From assembly GCA_905221605.1 (NCBI GenBank), contig CAJNDS010002705.1:26001-90000 (forward strand): 64,000 nt of DNA, given 5' to 3'. Both the position numbers and the translations under genes were made by a program. Numbering within the stretch: position 1 is the first letter of the stretch; each line of letters starts with the position of its first letter. Under the pieces are notes generated by a model that worked only from the letters and a program-made list of their open reading frames with translations, searched no databases and was not told where the DNA came from. Shown piece after piece: positions 63,016 through 64,000 of this stretch. The stretch comes from Symbiodinium natans (lineage: Eukaryota > Sar > Dinophyceae > Suessiales > Symbiodiniaceae).

Positions 63016-63027
63016 GGGCTCATAACC
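63016..63027 (-). promoter_or_regulatory. Element 3 primer-binding site, tRNA-Met anticodon-arm type
   Basis: In element sense GGTTATGAGCCC directly follows the 5' LTR. The plus strand GGGCTCATAACC equals an initiator-type tRNA-Met anticodon arm (loop CUCAUAA, anticodon CAU). It differs from the copia site at 31167 mainly in the anticodon base. Confidence 0.72.
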
Positions 63028-63313
63028 TACGGGGGCAACCGAAAGGGGAAAAGGAAAGGTCTCAACCCTCAACAGTCGCCAATATGGATTTCCCAGAAAG
63101 AACCAGAAAACAAACCAACCCACAGGGCTACGATACTGAACCACCAAGAGGGAAAGGGAAGGACTCCTACTTCCAAACCCCAACCCCAGGCGCTCTACCT
63201 TTTCAACTGCTAGTGGATGGGTCGAGGCCATCCTTGAGCCAAGGACCACCGGGCACATTGACCCTTTTCTTTAACCTTCCATTCAATTCCTGAATACAAC
63301 CTGCAGCTCCGCA
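63028..63313 (-). repeat. Element 3 LTR (5' LTR in element sense)
   Basis: 286 bp, two mismatches to 54635-54920. Followed on the plus strand by CCCGA and a CCCTAAA array. Confidence 0.93.
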
Positions 63314-63318
63314 CCCGA

Positions 63319-63365
63319 AACCCTAAACCCTAAACCCTAAACCCCAAACCCTAAACCCTAAACAG
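63319..63365. repeat. CCCTAAA array, right part of the split array
   Basis: Continuation of 54400-54634. Removing element 3 and one CCCGA gives an uninterrupted run of CCCTAAA-like units. Confidence 0.9.
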
Positions 63366-64000
63366 ATAACCCCCCAAGGCTGGGCTTCGGCGGCCGCAGC
63401 CGGCGTTGGGAGGCACCTCAGCCCCCTAAATCCTAAATAAACCCTAGGGTTTAGGGTTTAGGGTTTGGGGTTTAGGGTTTAGGGTTTAGGGTTTGGGGAC
63501 GAGGTTTCGGGTTCAGGGTTTAGGGCTTAAGGACCAAAAACCCATATCGCCGAAACTAAGCTTCCTCACAAAATTCAGCCTCTGGAACCGAATACCCCGA
63601 ACCTTACAACCCTTAACCCTGAACTTAGGGTTCAGGGTTTAGGGCTCCCTGAACCCTAAACCCTAAACCCTAAACCCTAAACCCTAAACCCTAAACCCTA
63701 AACCCTAAACCCTAAACCCTAAACCCTAAAACCTAAACCCTAAACCCTAAACCCCAAACCCCCCCAAGCGCGTTGGGAGGCGCGGCCAGTGGCGAGACTG
63801 GGCCTCGCCCCTCTGCCCTGTGTTGAGGGAGCCTACGGGGGCTTTAGGGTTGAGAGTTTTAGGATTTGTGGGTTTAGGGCTTAGGGTTTAGGATTTCGGG
63901 TTTGGGATTTAGGGTTTAGGGATTAGGGTTTAGGATTAAGGGTTTAGGGTTTAGAGTTTTTAGGGGCTTGGGGGTTCATGGGTTGAGGGCTCAAAAGGGT
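63366..64000. repeat. Telomere-like arrays and short inserts
   Basis: TTTAGGG units (63440-63500), CCCTAAA array (63650-63760) and degenerate TTTAGGG units (63840-63960), with GC-rich inserts at 63370-63420 and 63765-63830. The inserts share a GCGTTGGGAGGC motif, but no confident exon frame was found. Confidence 0.75.

Larger units (their letters stand above)
54635..63313 (-). mobile_element. Non-autonomous LTR retrotransposon, 8,679 bp
   Basis: Structure: CCCGA target duplication (54630-54634 and 63314-63318), two 286-bp LTRs, primer-binding site at 63016-63027, polypurine tract ACAGGGGGAG at 54921-54930, and a minus-strand coding region with no reverse transcriptase, integrase or protease that I can recognise. 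LTR identity of about 99.3% implies recent movement, so enzymes must come in trans. The copia-like half-tRNA primer site points to copia-type elements as helpers. Inserted inside a CCCTAAA array. Confidence 0.9.

Overview
The window looks like nuclear DNA of a dinoflagellate, probably Symbiodinium-like. The reasons are dispersed TTTAGGG/CCCTAAA tracts (the plant-type telomere repeat also used by dinoflagellates) in both orientations, exon-like pieces with GC or GA donors as well as GT donors, retroelement ORFs carrying a GEASHPGP motif that I associate with dinoflagellate retroelements, and a mitochondrial cob-like fragment at the left edge. No bacterial operon, rRNA gene or CRISPR array is visible.

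Layout. 1-447: AT-rich block ending in a cob fragment (NUMT). 0.45-12.87 kb, 22.46-30.87 kb, 50.89-54.63 kb and 63.32-64.0 kb: a mosaic of telomere-like arrays and variants, four families of short dispersed repeats (one a TA-flanked TIR MITE), and short GC-rich segments that read as exons bounded by AG acceptors and GT/GC/GA donors. The best supported are an RCC1-repeat gene (53.16-54.15 kb) and a twin-CX3C gene whose two exons join in phase (28.55 and 29.35 kb). Telomere-like arrays therefore seem to fill introns of real or decaying genes.

Three large retroelements sit in or beside the arrays. (1) 12.87-22.46 kb, minus strand: a two-ORF LINE (APE endonuclease, RT with YVDN in place of YxDD, zinc knuckle, RNase H). 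ORF1 and ORF2 share a frame and are separated by one TGA followed by CTA, a known leaky-stop context. A 15-bp candidate target duplication flanks it. (2) 30,877-50,886, plus strand: a complete Ty1/copia element of 20,010 bp with identical 290-bp LTRs and a GGAAA duplication. Beyond Gag-protease-integrase-RT-RNase H it carries about 10 kb of extra coding sequence: a methyltransferase-like region, a CCHC-knuckle protein and a Tpt1/KptA-like RNA 2'-phosphotransferase domain. It also holds a dispersed family of 11-nt covarying micro-hairpins. (3) 54,635-63,313, minus strand: an 8.7-kb LTR element with no visible RT or integrase, 286-bp LTRs differing at two sites, a CCCGA duplication, and proteins with WW, S1-like and six CCCH domains.

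Both LTR elements have a primer-binding site complementary to a tRNA anticodon arm rather than a tRNA 3' end, the arrangement known for Drosophila copia (half-tRNA priming). Element 3 may therefore be mobilised by copia-type machinery. All splice, domain and family calls come from reading the sequence only; no database search was run.
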